A stretch of DNA of 64,000 bases from the NCBI RefSeq assembly GCF_020497125.1, contig NC_059094.1:3699733-3763732 (forward strand), in the 5' to 3' direction. Origin of the DNA: Mauremys mutica (Eukaryota; Chordata; Testudines; Geoemydidae). The position numbers and the translations under genes are program-made. This document shows positions 32,458 to 44,447 of the stretch, one piece after another. The notes under the pieces are model-generated. The model searched no databases. It had not been told where the DNA came from and saw only the letters and a list, made by a program, of their open reading frames with translations. Positions within the stretch are counted from its first letter, which is position 1. The number at the start of each line of letters is the position of its first letter.

Positions 32458-32554
32458 TAGGGTGACCAGACAGCAAGTGTGAAAAATCAGGATGGGGGGT
32501 AATAGGAACCTATATAAGAAAAAGAGCCCAAAATTGGGTCATCTGGTCACCCTA
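32458..32554. mobile_element. Short MITE with TAGGGTGACCAGA ends
   Basis: The 97-bp element starts tagggtgaccagacagc and ends catctggtcacccta. It is flanked by cttaccac on both sides (32450-32457, 32555-32562). The perfect 8-bp duplication points to hAT. It sits exactly at the start of the second unit of a 73-bp tandem duplication. Confidence 0.92.
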
Positions 32555-33017
32555 CTTACCACTCCCCACACCTTCCACACAGGCTGGGAGGTGAACTCTG
32601 GGGCTGCACTGGCCAGGGACAGCAACTGTGAGTGGGGTACAGAGAAGGGATGGGTACGTTAAAGAGACTTTTGGGTTGCTGGACTGAAGACTCTGAGGGG
32701 AAAAGGACACTGCCCAACTTACTTGGGGGTGGGTCTTTTGCTCATGGTTTGTGTTTATGAACCCTAGTTGCAGTGTTTTCCCAAATGAATGCTGAGTTAA
32801 TTCTCTCCTTTTATTAAAAGCTTTTGCTACATTCAGACTCTGTGCTTCCAAGAGGGGAAGTATTGTCTCTTAGAGGTGCCCAGGGTTGGTGTGTAATTGT
32901 CCCAGGTCACTGGGTGGGGGCTCAAGCTGGTTTTGTGTTGTATTGTTGAAAAGGAATCCCTAGATACTGAACCTGGCCCTTGTTGCTGCTGCCTCCACCT
33001 GGCAGAAGGGTTACAAC

Positions 33018-33559
33018 TATATACATGAAATTACAACCTATAACGTTGTTATAGTGAGGTTATAGTAATTGTTACAGTAATTTTCAGTGCATCATGAGCC
33101 TCCTGAAGATACCCAACATGACAAATTTTGCATTGGATATCACACAATCATTTTACAAGAATGCTGGGTATTCCCCTGAGGTACAGAGCATCTCAGGAGG
33201 TTTGTTTGCTTTTTTGCTTTTTGAAGTATCATTGAGGTGGCACAGGCAATGCTCCTTCTAGATGCCTATCTGGCTCACTTGGTCAGGGTATGATTGCCAG
33301 ATTTGGGGTTGAGAAGGAATTTCCCCCATGGCTGACTGGTTGAGACTTTTTTGGGGGGAGGAGGGGGGGAGGGGGCAGAGGTAGCCTAGCCCAGCAGCAG
33401 GCAGTGGGGTTGGCCTGCTGGAATCATCTGGGCATATCTTGACTAATCAATTCCTGTCATTGCAGTGGGTTGAGGCAGTGGTGGCAGCTCAGTCTCTCTT
33501 GTTCTCTATTTGTAGCACATTATTTAGTCTCCTGAAGACAGACATGCTTTAGTCTAACT
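33018..33559. other. Intergenic spacer with a G-rich tract
   Basis: A G-rich tract lies at 33351-33377. Nothing else is recognisable. Confidence 0.4.
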
Positions 33560-33870
33560 CAGGGGTAGGCAACCTATGGCCTGGGTGCCAAATGCGGCAC
33601 GCAAGCTGATTTTCAGTGGTGCTCACACTGCCTGGGTCCTGGCCACTGGTCCGGGGGACTCTTCATTTTAATTTAATTTTAAATGAAGCTTCTTAAACAT
33701 TTAAAAAACCTTATTTACTTTATAATTTATAACTAAACTATTGTTGTATGTAGACTTATAGAAAGAGACCCTCTAAAAAAGTTTAAATGTATTACTGGCA
33801 CATGAAACCTTAAATTAGAGTGAATAAATGAAGACTCGGCACAGCACTTCTGAAAGGTTGCTGACCCCTG
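33560..33870. mobile_element. hAT-like MITE with perfect 8-bp target duplication (family A, copy 2)
   Basis: It starts CAGGGGTAGGCAACC and ends GGTTGCTGACCCCTG, flanked by gtctaact at 33552-33559 and 33871-33878. It is 311 bp without a coding frame. Confidence 0.95.
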
Positions 33871-33878
33871 GTCTAACT

Positions 33879-34849
33879 GATGTGATTAGGCACTGGGTGA
33901 AAATTAATAGCTTGTGATATACAGGAAGACAGGCCAGATGATCTGTGGTCTCTTCTGGCCTTAAAATTCTACAAGACTGCAAATCATTCTAATTTAGTGT
34001 AAGTCTTAATCCTGCTCCAAGGGCCAAGTGCAGTTCTCGTGGAAAAGTGACTGTAGTGGTATTGTAGAGTTCCATGATGTGTTGCAGGTAATATTTGCTG
34101 AATTCACAAGCAAAAAGGTGATTTTTTTTCCCCCTAACTACCAGCCTTTCAAGTTCAGCCTGGGTTCTTCCAAGTTCATCATTAATTCAAGGGGTGGTGT
34201 CTCTGATCACAAGCCAGTGGGACTATCTGTGGTTGGGAAGATGCTCAAGGCCTGTTTTTCACAACTGGGTACCCACTTCATACATGCATTTACTGCAGCT
34301 GTGAGCACAAATCGGTCCTGTCCATCCTGGTACCAGGAACTGTCAAGAGTTAAACTCAAGGGTTAGAAAGAACCCTCAGATGGTCACACATGTACCTCAA
34401 GGGGCACAGTGCTGCCCCTCATGACTCTCTCTCTATCCATCTCTCACCCAGGCTCAGACTTTCCACCATAGCAGCAATTCCTCTCCCCTGTCCTGTTCTG
34501 CTTAAGGACTCACCACACTGTCAGTACTAACTCCACTGCTGCAGCCCTCAAAAAATTACTATCCCAGTAGGCTCACCAGCCTGTCAGTCCCCTGTGCTGC
34601 CCATTACCCACCAAATCAAACCAACAGCTCTGATCTCACTGCTGCCCTTAACCAGCTTGTCCCATTTCTGCATGTGGCTCTCAGGGCAAACGGCTGAAGG
34701 GCAGAGTTCAGTTGAAGGTTTGCTGAATTGAAAACTATAACTGACCCCGATTGCATAGCCCTGAAGGTAGGAAACAGCAACAAATATTTTAGGAACTGCC
34801 ATACTGGACCAGCTCCTGCAACCCTGTTTCCTATACCAAATGCTTCTAA
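33879..34849. other. Intergenic spacer with a weak CR1-like tail
   Basis: The words ggccagatgatctgtggtct and cttctggccttaaaattcta at about 33930-33972 resemble the 3' tail of an old CR1 (plus). The rest to 34849 is unassigned. Confidence 0.35.
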
Positions 34850-35870
34850 TGGTGTTGATATAGTGTAGCTGGATTTCTCTAAGGTACTAGTTCTAGTACC
34901 ATATGACATTTTGATTTAAAAAACTTGCATTATAGGGACTTAACAGGGCACAGAGATGGATTAAAATCTGGCTCATTGACTGATCTCAAAATGTAGTTAA
35001 TAGGGAGATACAGTGAGCTGGGCTGTTTCTAGCAGGGTCCCCCAGGGATAGGTTCTTGGTTTGAGGATGCTAGTTAATATTTTTTATTAGCAACCTCAAT
35101 GGTATGAAATCTGTGCTGGTAAAGACTGCAGATGAAACAAAGAATGGTGGGGTAGTAAACAATCAGGGTAGGTTACTGCTACACAGTGATCTGACTCAGT
35201 TGGTTAAATGGTCACAGGCCAGCACCATGTGTTTTTAATATAGCCAAATCCAAGGTAGTACATTTGGGAACCACAAATACAAGCTATACCTACAGGAGGG
35301 AGATTGTATTGAAAAACAGTGACTCAGAGAAGGATGTAAGGGTCAGCATAGATCATCACCCTGAGCTCACAGTGCAGTGCTGAAGTAAAAAGGGCTAATG
35401 TGATCCTTGGATGTATAAACAGGAATATCAAATAGAAGTAGGGAGTAATCTAGCCTCTACGCAGCACTGATAAATCCTCTACTAGAATGCTGTGTCCAGT
35501 TCTGGTGTGCATGCTTCAAGAAGGATGTGCAGTGAGTTCAAAAGAGGGCCACAAAAATGATCCAGGAGCTGGAAAACAAGCCCTATGGTGTGAGGCTAAA
35601 GCAGTTCACTCTATTCAGCTTATCGAGAGAAGGTTGAGAGGTACTTACACATGGCCTGGAGATCTGACTGTGCAGGGCTTTTGACTTTGCTGTCAAAGGC
35701 ATAACAAGACCCAGTTGCTGGAAGTTGAAGTTAGACAAATTCTGCCTTAAAATAATATAATTTTTTTTGCTGTGAGAGTGATTAAACATCAGAACAGCTT
35801 TCTGGGGAGGTGTTGGAGTCTCTCAATGTCACTGTTCACAATTTTACCGTTTGCACCTAGCACAACACTC
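34850..35870 (+). mobile_element. Old CR1 LINE fragment (plus)
   Basis: The order of words follows CR1 ORF2: gctggatttctctaagg, agcagggtcccccaggg, gatgaaacaaagaatggtgg, ccaaggtagtacatttggg, tactagaatgctgtgtccag and aaaatgatccaggagctgg. The copy is heavily diverged with no open frame. Confidence 0.75.
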
Positions 35871-36170
35871 ATACCTGACATGAAGAACAAGAAGAGCCTG
35901 ATATGTTCTTAAGCTGTCTTCTGTGATCAGTAATCCTGTTGGCCACTGATAGTTCAATAGTTCTTTTGGCTTTCCTTATCAGTTGCCTGCATTTTTTAGC
36001 TTGCAATTTATATTCACTGCCATTTACTTTCCCTTTCCCCCCATTATACATTTAAAACATGTAAATACAATTTTATGCTTTATTACTATTTCCACATCTC
36101 CTTTTAACCAGGATGGCTTTGCCCAGCCTAACTTCGTATGTGTCATAGCCACAACCTGCAGGCTCTGAAC
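35871..36170 (-). mobile_element. Possible CR1 ORF2 fragment (minus)
   Basis: Minus-strand frames read EVRLGKAILVKRRCGNSNKA and CRQLIRKAKRTIELSVANRI, similar in pattern to the CR1 region between endonuclease and reverse transcriptase. It points away from the neighbour at 34850. The call is weak. Confidence 0.4.
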
Positions 36171-37269
36171 TGCAGCAGGGCTGATTCAGATCAGTCCTTA
36201 GGCTAAGGGGAGAGACAGACTGGTGGTGTGAACTAGATTCCGTGGCCTGCGGTGCCCTCCTTTCCATTTCCTCTCAACTCCTTGGTCCCACTCATCCCTC
36301 GAAGCAGCAAAGAACTACTCTACCTTCAGCCTCTGCTGGTGCTGCCGGTGGGCCACTCCTGCTTCTCTCCAGCAGGCAAAGGACGTGATCCCTTCTCAGG
36401 CAAGTTTCAGTATTACTGTGGAGAGGCTATCATCCCTCAGTAGGAGTGTGACCGGATCTCTTCTCCCCCAGGACTCCCTATGGATCAAGTGACTCCTGAG
36501 GGGCTTTACAAGAAGTTTGGGCTCTGCCCTAAGGGTTCCAGGCCTGTGCTCAGGCCAGCGCCTGAATGTTGGGGGTGTGTGGGGGTTCACTACTCTAATG
36601 GGCAGATGTCAGGCTTGCCTGCATAGGTGGCAACCTGTGAGGTGAGAGATCAGGATTGCATGCCTGGTTTAAGTCAGCCCTGCTGTCGTTCAGAGTCTTT
36701 TGGCTGTGCTGGATCCAGGAGGGCTGACATTGCTGGGCAAAGCTTCTCTGTAGACCAGGATTCAAAATGCCCTTTCAGCTCTTCCAGTCAGAGCTGGGCA
36801 CATCGCAAAAGGGTGAGGGGGCTAACAGCCCTGGGTTCTGCAGCTTACTTTGCAAGACACTGGTGATTATACAATGCCATAACTTTAGGCCCTGTTTTGC
36901 AAACAGGGTATGAGCTATTGCCTGTGCTGAAGAGGAATTGTGGCAATTAGTCTCACTTCTGGGCTCTAAACCATCTAAACTAATGCTCTCAGCTTGCTTT
37001 CTGCCAATGGAATATTTTTAAGTGCTGCCCTTTTTCCTTCAGTTTTCCTGCAAGCCCAGTGAAACAACTCTCTCTTTTCTACAATAGCAGAATCCAGTCC
37101 TGAGAAGCTGCCGCCTTAGCAGCCTCTTTCTCATGCAACCAAGCTGGAGAAGAGAGGACGCTTTCATTTTACACCAGCTGCTGTTAAAAACAAACCCAAA
37201 GGAAAATCTCTTGCATCCAAGAGATCTTGACAATAAATGACTGACTGCAGGTGGATAGCAGGCAGCATG
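36171..37269. other. Intergenic spacer
   Basis: No gene or named repeat is recognised. Open frames here are short and without motifs. Confidence 0.4.
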
Positions 37270-38230
37270 TAGATCAGGGATCTCAACTCAAATCACCAAG
37301 AAGGCTCAGGGCCGCCTGGGGGGGGGGCGGGGAAGTGGGGCAATTTGCCCCAGCCCCTGGGCTCTGCAGAAGCCCCCAAGAGAACGGCTGAGGCTCCTGC
37401 TCTGGCCTGAGCCCGCCCCTCAGCGCATCCAGGAGCATCCCTGGACAGCGGTGCAGTGTGGCTCCGGTGGGCAGGGCCGCCCAGAGGTGGGGGCAAGTGG
37501 GGCAATTTGCCCCAGGCTCCGCAGGGGCCCCCAAGAGAACAGCTGAGGCTCCCTCCCCGGCCCGCCCCCGCCCCTCACCCGGAGCCTCAGCGCATCCAGG
37601 GGTGTCCCTCAACAGCTGCAGCATGTCTCCGGCGGGGCCCCCTGAGCCCCTCCCCGCTCAGAGCCACGTAGTCAGGGGCCGGGGCTGCGAGCTCCAGGCC
37701 GAGCGGAGAGAACTCAGGCCCCCGCTGGAGCTCACAGCCCCACCCCCTCACCACGCGGCTCTGAGAGGGGCGGAGCTCAGGGGCCCTGCCAGAGACACAC
37801 TGCAGCTGTTCAGCGTCGCGCTGAGGCTCCGGATGAGGGGGGAGCCGGGGGTAAGAGGCTGGGGCCGGGGGGGTTGGTTAAGGGGCAGAGAGTCCCGGGG
37901 ACAGTCAGGGCACAGGGAGGGGGCAGAGGTTGGGGTGGTGGTCAGGGGACAGGGAATGGGAGGCTTGGATTGTGGGTGTTCCGGGGTCTGTCAGGACTCA
38001 GCGGGGTGGGGGGGTGGATAGAGGTCAGGGCAGTCAGGGCACAGGGAGCAGGGGTGGGGTCCAAGGGTGGTGGTTGGGGGGGGGTCTCTGGGGGATGGTG
38101 AGGGGACAAGGAGCAGGATGGGTCAGGGATTTTGAGGGGGGTGGGTAGTTGGGGGGCAGGAAGTGGGTGGGGGTCAGATAGGGGGCAGGGCCAGGCTGGT
38201 TGGGAGGCACAGCCTTCCCTACCCTAAAGC
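37270..38230. repeat. GC-rich hAT-derived and G-rich repeats
   Basis: Two copies of agtggggcaatttgcccc (37332 and 37494) lie in similar blocks starting cagggccgcc. From about 37850 to 38190 follows a degenerate G-rich array built on gggacagggagcagggg-like words. The same agtggggcaatttgccc block recurs at 39680. Frames up to 187 residues here come from composition. Confidence 0.65.
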
Positions 38231-38483
38231 TCATTCAGCAGTTTGAGGCTTGCAGAAGAGCCGAGCTGTTAGTTTTTCCATTAGGGCTCCCATCCCTTCC
38301 ACTTCTCAAATGCCAAATTATAGTCTATATTTAATTTCAGTGCCATAGGGAGATTCATGTCAGGGGAGGGTAGCTTCATTTAAAATTAGCCACTGGGGGA
38401 GGGAATCACATGAGAAGGGCAATATCCTACACCACCTACCCCCTCCCCTCCCCTGCATTCCTGAGGCTTCAGAGGGGTTAATT

Positions 38484-38704
38484 CAGTGGTTCTCAAACTT
38501 TTGTCCTGGTGACTCCTTTCACATAGCAAACCTCTATGACTCCCCCCCCCATTATAAATTGAAAACACTTTCTGATATATTTAACACTATTATAAATGCT
38601 GGAGGCAAAGCAGGGTTTGAGGTGGAGGCTGACAGCTCGCGACCCCCAGTAATAACCTCATGACCCCCCTGAGGGGTCCCGACCCCCCAGTTTGAGAACC
38701 CCTG
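38484..38704. mobile_element. hAT-like MITE with perfect 8-bp target duplication
   Basis: The 221-bp element starts CAGTGGTTCTCAAAC and ends GTTTGAGAACCCCTG, flanked by ggttaatt at 38476-38483 and 38705-38712. Confidence 0.95.
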
Positions 38705-38904
38705 GGTTAATTTAATTTTAGCACCCTGTGTCCATTCACATGCATGTGCTATTTTGAGCATTTCAGTTTTCACAACATAGGCTCATCCCAGATTCTGGAA
38801 CAAGCTCAAATGCTCAGTTCGTGGAGTATGTACATAAGCTATACTAAAGACAAACCCACAGTAACCGTCTCCAGTTTGTGAGGGACCCCATGGAGCCAGT
38901 CTCT

Positions 38905-39150
38905 AGGAAACTGATAAACTCATGGAGGTTAAGTCCATTAATGGCTATTAGCCAGGATGGGTAACGAATGGTGTCCCTAGCCTCTGTTTGTCAGAGAGTG
39001 GAGATGGATGGCAGGAGAGAGATCACTTGATCATTACCTGTTAGGTTCACTCCCTCTGGGGCATTTGGCATTGGCCATTGTCGGTAGACAGGATACTGGG
39101 ATGGATGGACCTTTGGTCTGACCTAGTACGTCTGTTCTTATGTTCTAACC
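38905..39150 (+). mobile_element. CR1 LINE 3' tail (plus)
   Basis: The words ttaagtccattaatggctat, tcacttgatcattacctgtt and ctgttcttatgttc match the 3'UTR of the copies at 9342 and 18975. Only the last 250 bp are present. Confidence 0.88.
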
Positions 39151-39650
39151 TAAATGAACCCAAAGTTATGGAGACAGATACGAGTCAAGGTAGCCAGCAG
39201 AGTATCAGAAACCTGGAAAAATCTCTTGAGTGGATGGGCTCAGGCGTTTGGTCAGAAGCTGAGGTGGTTCAAAAGTTCTGGATTTTTTTAAAAGCAGAAT
39301 TTTTTTTATTGTTTCTTTAAACAATCAAACACAGCAAGCAGCAAATATTGGCCACACACTTCTGAAACCCCAAACCATATTCAGATTTTGGCAGACTAAT
39401 TTCAGCTTTTCAATTAAAAAAACCACAACACATTTTGAAGGAAAGCAGACATTGTCTGTGATTTTTTTCTGCTTTTTAAAACCCCTAGTTTTCGATCCAA
39501 AAAAAAGTTTTGATGGAAAATATTTGTCCAACCCTTTTACTGAGCTTTAGTGCCTTTTAGCACTAGCTGATGCTGAGAACCAGTGATAACTTCTTGACAA
39601 GGTTTCTCAAAACTGGCTTTGTGCTGAGAAGCGGAAGGTTTATTTTTCCC

Positions 39651-39806
39651 AGGGCTGCCCGTGGGGGTGGGGGGGAGCAAGTGGGGCAATTTGCCCTGGG
39701 CCCCGCAGGGGCCCCCCTATGAGAATATAGTATTGCAATTTTTTTTATGGAAGGGGCCCCCAAAATTGCCTTGCCCCAGGCCCCCTGAATCCTCTGGGCG
39801 GCCCCG
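39651..39806. mobile_element. Short hAT-like MITE with CAGGGCTGCCC ends
   Basis: The left end cagggctgcccgtggg is mirrored by tctgggcggccccg. It contains aagtggggcaatttgccctg, shared with the blocks at 37332 and 37494. Target duplication is not clear. Confidence 0.6.
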
Positions 39807-40036
39807 CGAGGGCCACGTGAGGACTGATGCAGTTCCCAGGCCAATGTATCACTGAAACCTTTTCATACAGTGATACAAAAGTATAGTCAAATATGAAAAA
39901 AATGAAGAGTAATGGAGTATGCTATTAAAAGTCAACGTATTAACTTTTTAAAAACTGTAATGCGAAGAGGGGTTTTAATAAAATATAAACACCTGTAGCT
40001 ATTCCTTATGTGGTCAGTAACACTGATGATCTACAC

Positions 40037-40672
40037 CAGGGATCTCAAACACGTAGCCCCACATGCGGCCCGTGGCGTTATTTCCTTCAGCCTGCCATTG
40101 GCGCCGACTTTCTCCTGCACTGCGTCACCCTTTCCACCACCCGCCTCCGTCACAGCGCAAAGTTGAGAGGGAAACTGAGGCTCACCTAAGAATTATAAAA
40201 ATGTTACAGAAAATTTCCACTTTGTCACACTGTCCAGCACCCCTAACAGAGAGACCCCTGGGCGATGGTGCCTGATGCCCCCAACAGTCTATCTAACAGG
40301 GGTCTCAAACACACAGCCCTACCCCTGCCCCACCTCTTCCCACCACTTTCCTGCTCCCATTCCAGCCCCTTCCCCAAAGTCCCTGCCCCAACTCCACCCC
40401 CTCCCTGTCCCACCCGCCTTCCTCGCCTCTTCTCCGCCTCCTTCCCTGAGCGTGGCGTCCCCACTCCTCCCCCCTCCCTCCTGGAAAGTCTTAAGTGTCA
40501 CCAAACAGCTGTTTGGCAGTGGGAAGTGCTGGGAGATAGGTGGAGGAGCAGGGATGCAGCGCACTTGGGGGGGGAGGAGAGGGGAGCTTGGCTGTTGGTG
40601 GAGTCTGTGCCTATGGTGGGCTGCAGGAAATAACTCCATGGGCTGCATGTGGCCTGCGTGTTTGAGACCCCG
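40037..40672. mobile_element. DNA-transposon-like element with nested inverted ends
   Basis: The left end cagggatctcaaacacg is mirrored by cgtgtttgagaccccg. A second left-type end, aggggtctcaaacacaca, lies inside at about 40299, which suggests one related copy within another. The inner part resembles 28481-28885. Flanks do not give a convincing 8-bp duplication. Confidence 0.6.
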
Positions 40673-41039
40673 ATGTAGATCCTGGGTAGCCAGGTGATAA
40701 CGTAATAGTATTTCACGTGATCAAGTTCACTAACCCCAGGATTGCCAGGAAACTCAGGGCAGTGGGCAGCCCTAACTGGCCTGTAGGGGAAGAGTGATAG
40801 GCTCCTGCCTCCATACTAGTCTTGGGGTCACACGTTGGGAAAGTGAGTAACCCCCAAACCCTCTGCCAGGGTCACAGCAAAGTCTTCATTGGCAGATGGC
40901 AGGGAAGAACATTAGTGACAACGGAGAGGATGGCCTATAAGGGAAACCTGCATTATAGACAGTCATTGGCTAATCACTACGTCCATGGGTAAATGAGGCT
41001 CAGGTTGGCAGCTCATCTAGGAGAAAGACAACTCTGAAT

Positions 41040-41830
41040 ACAAATCCTGCACCCATGTCAGCTGCTGTGCTTGTGACCTCTATTGCACCAGCATGGCAAC
41101 AGCTGCCTGGGTGGCAGAGTGGGAAAGACACTGCACAAATCTCTCTCGCTGAAATCCCATTCATAGTGCAAGTTGTTCAGTCAGCTCACGAGCACCATGA
41201 TCCAATTGTCACAACTGACAACACACCCCTCAATTTGGTCAGGAAATTCTGCTGCCGGGGTAGCACACTTTCCAGCAACACCATATTAGCTGATGAGATC
41301 ATTCAGCACCTGGCAAAGGCCAGCTTGAGCCTGCCAAATGCCATCCACAGACTCTGGAGGGAGAACCCAGGTAAAAATCTATCGTGCTGCTGTTGTACTC
41401 ACCTCACTCCTCTACGGCTGCAAGACACGGACACTCTACCAACACCACATCAATCAGTGGGAGTGCTTCCACCTCCACTGCCTAAGATCCATCTGCAGCA
41501 TCAAGTGGCAGGACAGGAGATCCAAACACTTAAGTCCTGGAGAGGTGCCAAATCCCTGGTATCAAGAGCAGGCTCATCAGGGCTCAACTTTACTGGGTCA
41601 GACATGTCCGCATGGAGGTTTCCCGTCTGCCGATAGCAGTGCTCTACAGCCAACCAAGCGTGGGAACCTGCTCTAAGGATCGACCCGTCCTCAGATAAAG
41701 ACACCTTAAAAGCCAACCTCAAAGCATGCAAGAGAGACATTAAACCTGGGAAGACATTGCATTGGACACACCTAGATGGAAAGGTCTGTGCCATGATGCT
41801 GTGGCCACTTTTTAAAAGTGGCCTGTGAGA
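41040..41830 (+). mobile_element. APE-type LINE ORF2, C-terminal fragment
   Basis: Frames read ILADEIIQHLAKASLSLPNA, RLWRENPG, KIYRAAVVLTSLLYGCKTRT and CFHLHCLRSICSIKWQDRRS, the C-terminal part of a LINE reverse transcriptase. The fragment overlaps and extends the part of the copy at 60770-64000 that is cut by the window edge, so it is probably the same family. Stops and frameshifts are present. The sequence from 40673 to 41039 is unassigned. Confidence 0.8.
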
Positions 41831-41924
41831 TCTCTGCTCTATTGTACGTCATAAGGCCAAATCCTCAAACCCTCCCCTCAACAATGACTACACTTGGAAT
41901 AATAATCTGTAATTTTCACTCCAT

Positions 41925-42012
41925 GCATCTGAAGAAGTAGGTTTTTACCCAGGAAAGCTCATGCCCAAATAAATCTGTTAGTCTTTAAGGTGCCACTGGA
42001 CTCCTCGTTACA
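41925..42012 (-). repeat. Interspersed repeat with AAGGTGCCAC core (single copy, minus)
   Basis: It reads gcatctgaagaagtaggttt, aaagctcatgcccaaataaa, tctgttagtctttaaggtgc and cactggactcctcgtta. The same family forms the fold-backs at 54969 and 62166. Family name is not assigned. Confidence 0.75.
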
Positions 42013-44447
42013 CTTGGAAGACATACAATTGGCATTTGCAAATCCAGGATTGGACTCACTTCCTATGTGAGAAGCTATTAAAAAAAATGTAAAAAGAAAA
42101 CCAGACACATACCCATAACACATCTGTTATGAACACTCATTTGTCGAAGCAACAGGAGAATCCAACAACCAACAGCTTGGAAGATGCATTAGCATGGCCT
42201 CCAGCACTCACTGTAAGCCATGCTGGCCTACTTACTATAAATAGGAACAACTCAGCAAGTGAGCATGCTAGGAGGCGTATGAACCCTGTCTGGTTTGAGT
42301 ACTTTTTCATTCAAATGGCAGGTGGTGGGGGGAGGAAGAGGAGAGATAGGGAGTTAAGTATGGGAGTGATTTCTCTATTTGAAATAAACAGGGCCTAGTC
42401 TATCTTAATCATATGTCTGAAGTTTGATTTTGATTTTTAACCAGCGAGTTGAGCCCACAGGCCTGCTGCCTTGCGATGAAAAGGTATAAAAGTCAATGGA
42501 AAAGTCTGACTGAAAACTCAGAAGATCGGTTCTTGGAGCAAGATTTAAAAACAAAACAACCTCGTCTCTCTCCACCCTGAGTAAGTGTAACAGACTAATT
42601 GCTGGAGCTCAGGAAGCTCAAACATGGTTAGTTTAAGAATAAAGACCACAGGCTGCTGCAATACTGTCTATGATTGGAGCATTAACATTACAGGCAAATA
42701 AAAAATTAATTCCCTGCAACTTAAACACCAACCTAATTAAAACCACAATGGAAAGAGCTTGGAGACAAAAATAAATAATTTCTCTAGCACTTGTTCCCTT
42801 TCCCTTCTGCGGTGGGGCCTGCTGTATTTTTAATGAATGTTGCATATAGCCAGAGCACGTGTTTGTGTGCAAGTGTTAAGAACGGTAACAGTGCTGTTAC
42901 GTCATATTAACTGCTCCTGAGAAAGGAGTAAACACATTGTAGATCCTCCAAAATGGATTAAAGAGTGGAGAGGAGTAAATGTACTCGGGCTGTAGCATAG
43001 TACAGGGAAGCTAATGGCTCTAGCAGGAGCGGGAGGGTTTTTTCCATTCCCTTGAAGGATAGCAAGTTGGTGGTAGAGGTTGGGCTATGCACCGCTTCCA
43101 TTGTAGAATCTGTTCTCTCTGCTCTGTTAGAAAGCAGTTTTTAAAAAAGAGCCATCCATTGTCCCAGCACAGAATGGAAACCATGCAAGGATCACACTGG
43201 GGTTGGGTAGTAAGGAAGAGGCATATCACTGCAAATGGAACTGCAGCTACGCTTACCCGTAGTTGGAGTATGAGAATGCATTGCCTTTGCCTATTCGCTC
43301 TGGTGGGAGGAGAACTTCAGAACCTTCTAGAGTAGGGGTCCTCCCCACTCTTGCTAATGGAAGGAAGGAAGAGGTCATCTAGGAAAGCGAATAGGGTGGA
43401 ATGGTACAGAGAAGAGACCACCTGTTCTAGGTGGCAGCTGAGCTCTTGTTTTGAGCCCTATCCCTTCACTTCAGAAAAAGAGGCCCTGTGTTCCAACTGC
43501 CCCTGCTCCATTTGTTAAAAACTCAGGCTGGAGTTTAGGCTAGGAGTCAAAGGTGCGTGGGAAGTAACTTCTGCCACAGTCCCACTGGTCAAAGCTTAGC
43601 AAGCAGTAGTCTCCTGGAAGATGGGCTGATAAGAACTGTTCTCCTAAAGAACAAAAACAACAGGGAGAAGGCAACCAACCACAGAAAAAAGGAAGCTTCA
43701 ATACTGAACATTTAGTGCTATACAAGATGCACTTAAGTAGTAGCAAAGGCCACAGCTTTCTAGACTATTCTGAAACTGTGGCAACCATGGCATATCCCCC
43801 AATGTGGAAACATACAGAGACCACTTTGTTTTCATACATGGGCCCACCACAATGAAGAGTTACTTCCCAATCATCAATACAGCACTGACAACACACTGTC
43901 CATGGAGGAGGCGAAGTCTTGGATCATTTAGTAGCAATACCTGATGTCAGAAGCAGCATGCACTGATGTCTCTTGCCCTTAAGTCAGATCGGGTGAGATG
44001 AGCTCTCCAAAGCGTATTTAGACGACAGTGATGTTAGGTGAATCTTTCAATGTACATGATCCAGTCACAGAACTGGAAGGGACCTTGAGAGGTCATATAG
44101 TCCAGTCCCCTGCACTCAAGGCAGGATTATTATCTAGACAATGTTCAGTAAGAGACCAAGTTTAGTTTACTTTTAACTGAAGTGTAACCCACAGAGTTTC
44201 AGCATGGAAACCTTGTACACCTCCACGTAAAGGTGAGTTAGTGCTCATTTTACTTTACCTTTAACTACACTACAGAAATGAACACTGTAAATGCCATGAG
44301 CAAGAGTGGTTGGAATGAAGACAGTCTTCCACCCTACCTAGAGAGGTCAGCTTCAAGAAATATGTTTTGCAGCTTTAGAGACTAAGTATCATTTTCTCCA
44401 GCACAAGGAGTTTGTTAACACTTCAAATTGTATGAGAAAGACGATTG
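42013..44447. other. Spacer between STX12 and the repeat-rich intergenic block
   Basis: A short inverted CR1 tail lies at 44059-44140 (cagaactggaagggaccttg). No gene is recognised elsewhere in this stretch. Confidence 0.45.

Larger units (their letters stand above)
31355..33017 (+). mobile_element. LTR retroelement fragment (plus), interrupted by two MITEs
   Basis: The stretch contains LTR-like signals (aggagtaataaaggattg near 31530, ttattaaaagcttttgctac near 32815) and no coding frame. It is split by MITEs at 31805-32111 and 32458-32554, each with a perfect target duplication, so the host sequence is continuous across them. Host sequence has a 73-bp tandem duplication (32376-32448 and 32555-32627). 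The element type rests on resemblance to turtle LTR repeats; borders are approximate. Confidence 0.5.

Noticed and set aside
37458..38021. 187-residue plus-strand frame
   Set aside because: It lies in GC-rich hAT-derived repeats with biased composition and overlapping frames, so it is not supported as a gene.
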